A stretch of 42,893 nucleotides of DNA. Origin: CAZLYK01 sp964563495 (GTDB lineage: Bacteria > Acidobacteriota > Blastocatellia > RBC074). Shown one piece after another: positions 42,855-42,893 of the stretch. The translations under genes and the position numbers were made by a program. Below the pieces are notes generated by a model that worked only from the letters and a program-made list of their open reading frames with translations, made no database searches and was not told the origin of the DNA. Within the stretch, counting starts at the first letter, position 1. Each line of letters begins with the position of its first letter. The stretch covers positions 1-42,893 of the forward strand of contig CAZLYK010000037.1 of NCBI GenBank assembly GCA_964563495.1, written 5' to 3'.

Positions 42855-42876
42855 CAGGATTTTTGCAGGATTATAG
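42839..42876 (+). repeat. Repeat arm at the right edge
   Basis: AATAGACAGGATTGACAGG and the following TTTTTGCAGGATT match the left arm of the palindrome at 41469 with a few changes. It overlaps the SET gene: residues NRQD and the stop codon come from it. A right arm may lie beyond the window. Confidence 0.75.
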
Positions 42877-42893
42877 CAAGTTTCACGTTTGTG

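Overview
The window reads as a chromosomal segment of an Acidobacteriota bacterium, probably near Blastocatellia. The main clue is the C-terminal domain of the beta-helix protein at 28552-30948, which looks like the TIGR03437 domain typical of Solibacter and other Acidobacteria. The SET-domain protein, the bacterial EVE protein and the fairly GC-rich codon use fit but do not prove this. No rRNA, tRNA, CRISPR array, transposase or integrase was seen.

Left edge (1-2004): a PAS-domain sensor protein cut by the window edge points left, and a NarL/LuxR-type response regulator points right. A 706-bp non-coding stretch with several dyads follows.

Core (2711-28202): a long run of plus-strand genes builds and exports an extracellular polysaccharide. 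In order they are: a 98-residue secreted protein with a PEP-CTERM-like tail, chain-length determinant, BY-kinase-like ATPase, priming sugar transferase, export protein, XRE-type regulator, polysaccharide deacetylase, Wzx-type flippase, Wzy/ligase-type polymerase, GT2 transferase, two asparagine-synthase-type amidotransferases, two GT4 transferases, heparinase II/III protein, UDP-GlcNAc 2-epimerase, a third amidotransferase, a VpsJ-like six-hairpin protein and another glycosyltransferase. The set resembles exosortase-A (PEP-CTERM) exopolysaccharide loci, but no exosortase gene is present. A reasonable model is a Wzx/Wzy-dependent polymer containing HexNAc (possibly ManNAc-derived) sugars and amidated uronic acids, trimmed by deacetylase and lyase-type enzymes.

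Accessory part (28552-34329): a secreted beta-helix/TIGR03437 protein, then two FemAB/Acetyltransf_6 proteins and a proline-dehydrogenase-like protein. The last two overlap by 4 nt. The dehydrogenase homologue appears to lack the arginine pair that binds proline.

Minus-strand part (34517-40118): a second polysaccharide deacetylase and two paralogous secreted beta-propeller proteins, one with an added N-terminal sugar-binding-like domain and three fibronectin type III domains.

Right edge (40332-42893): an EVE protein and endonuclease III (1-nt overlap), an IMPase/HisN-type phosphatase, and a SET-domain methyltransferase. A dispersed repeat built on the words AGACAGGATT/AATCCTGTCT occurs at five places, always just after or across gene ends. 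It forms a perfect 82-bp palindrome between the convergent nth and phosphatase genes, where both genes use stop codons inside the repeat.
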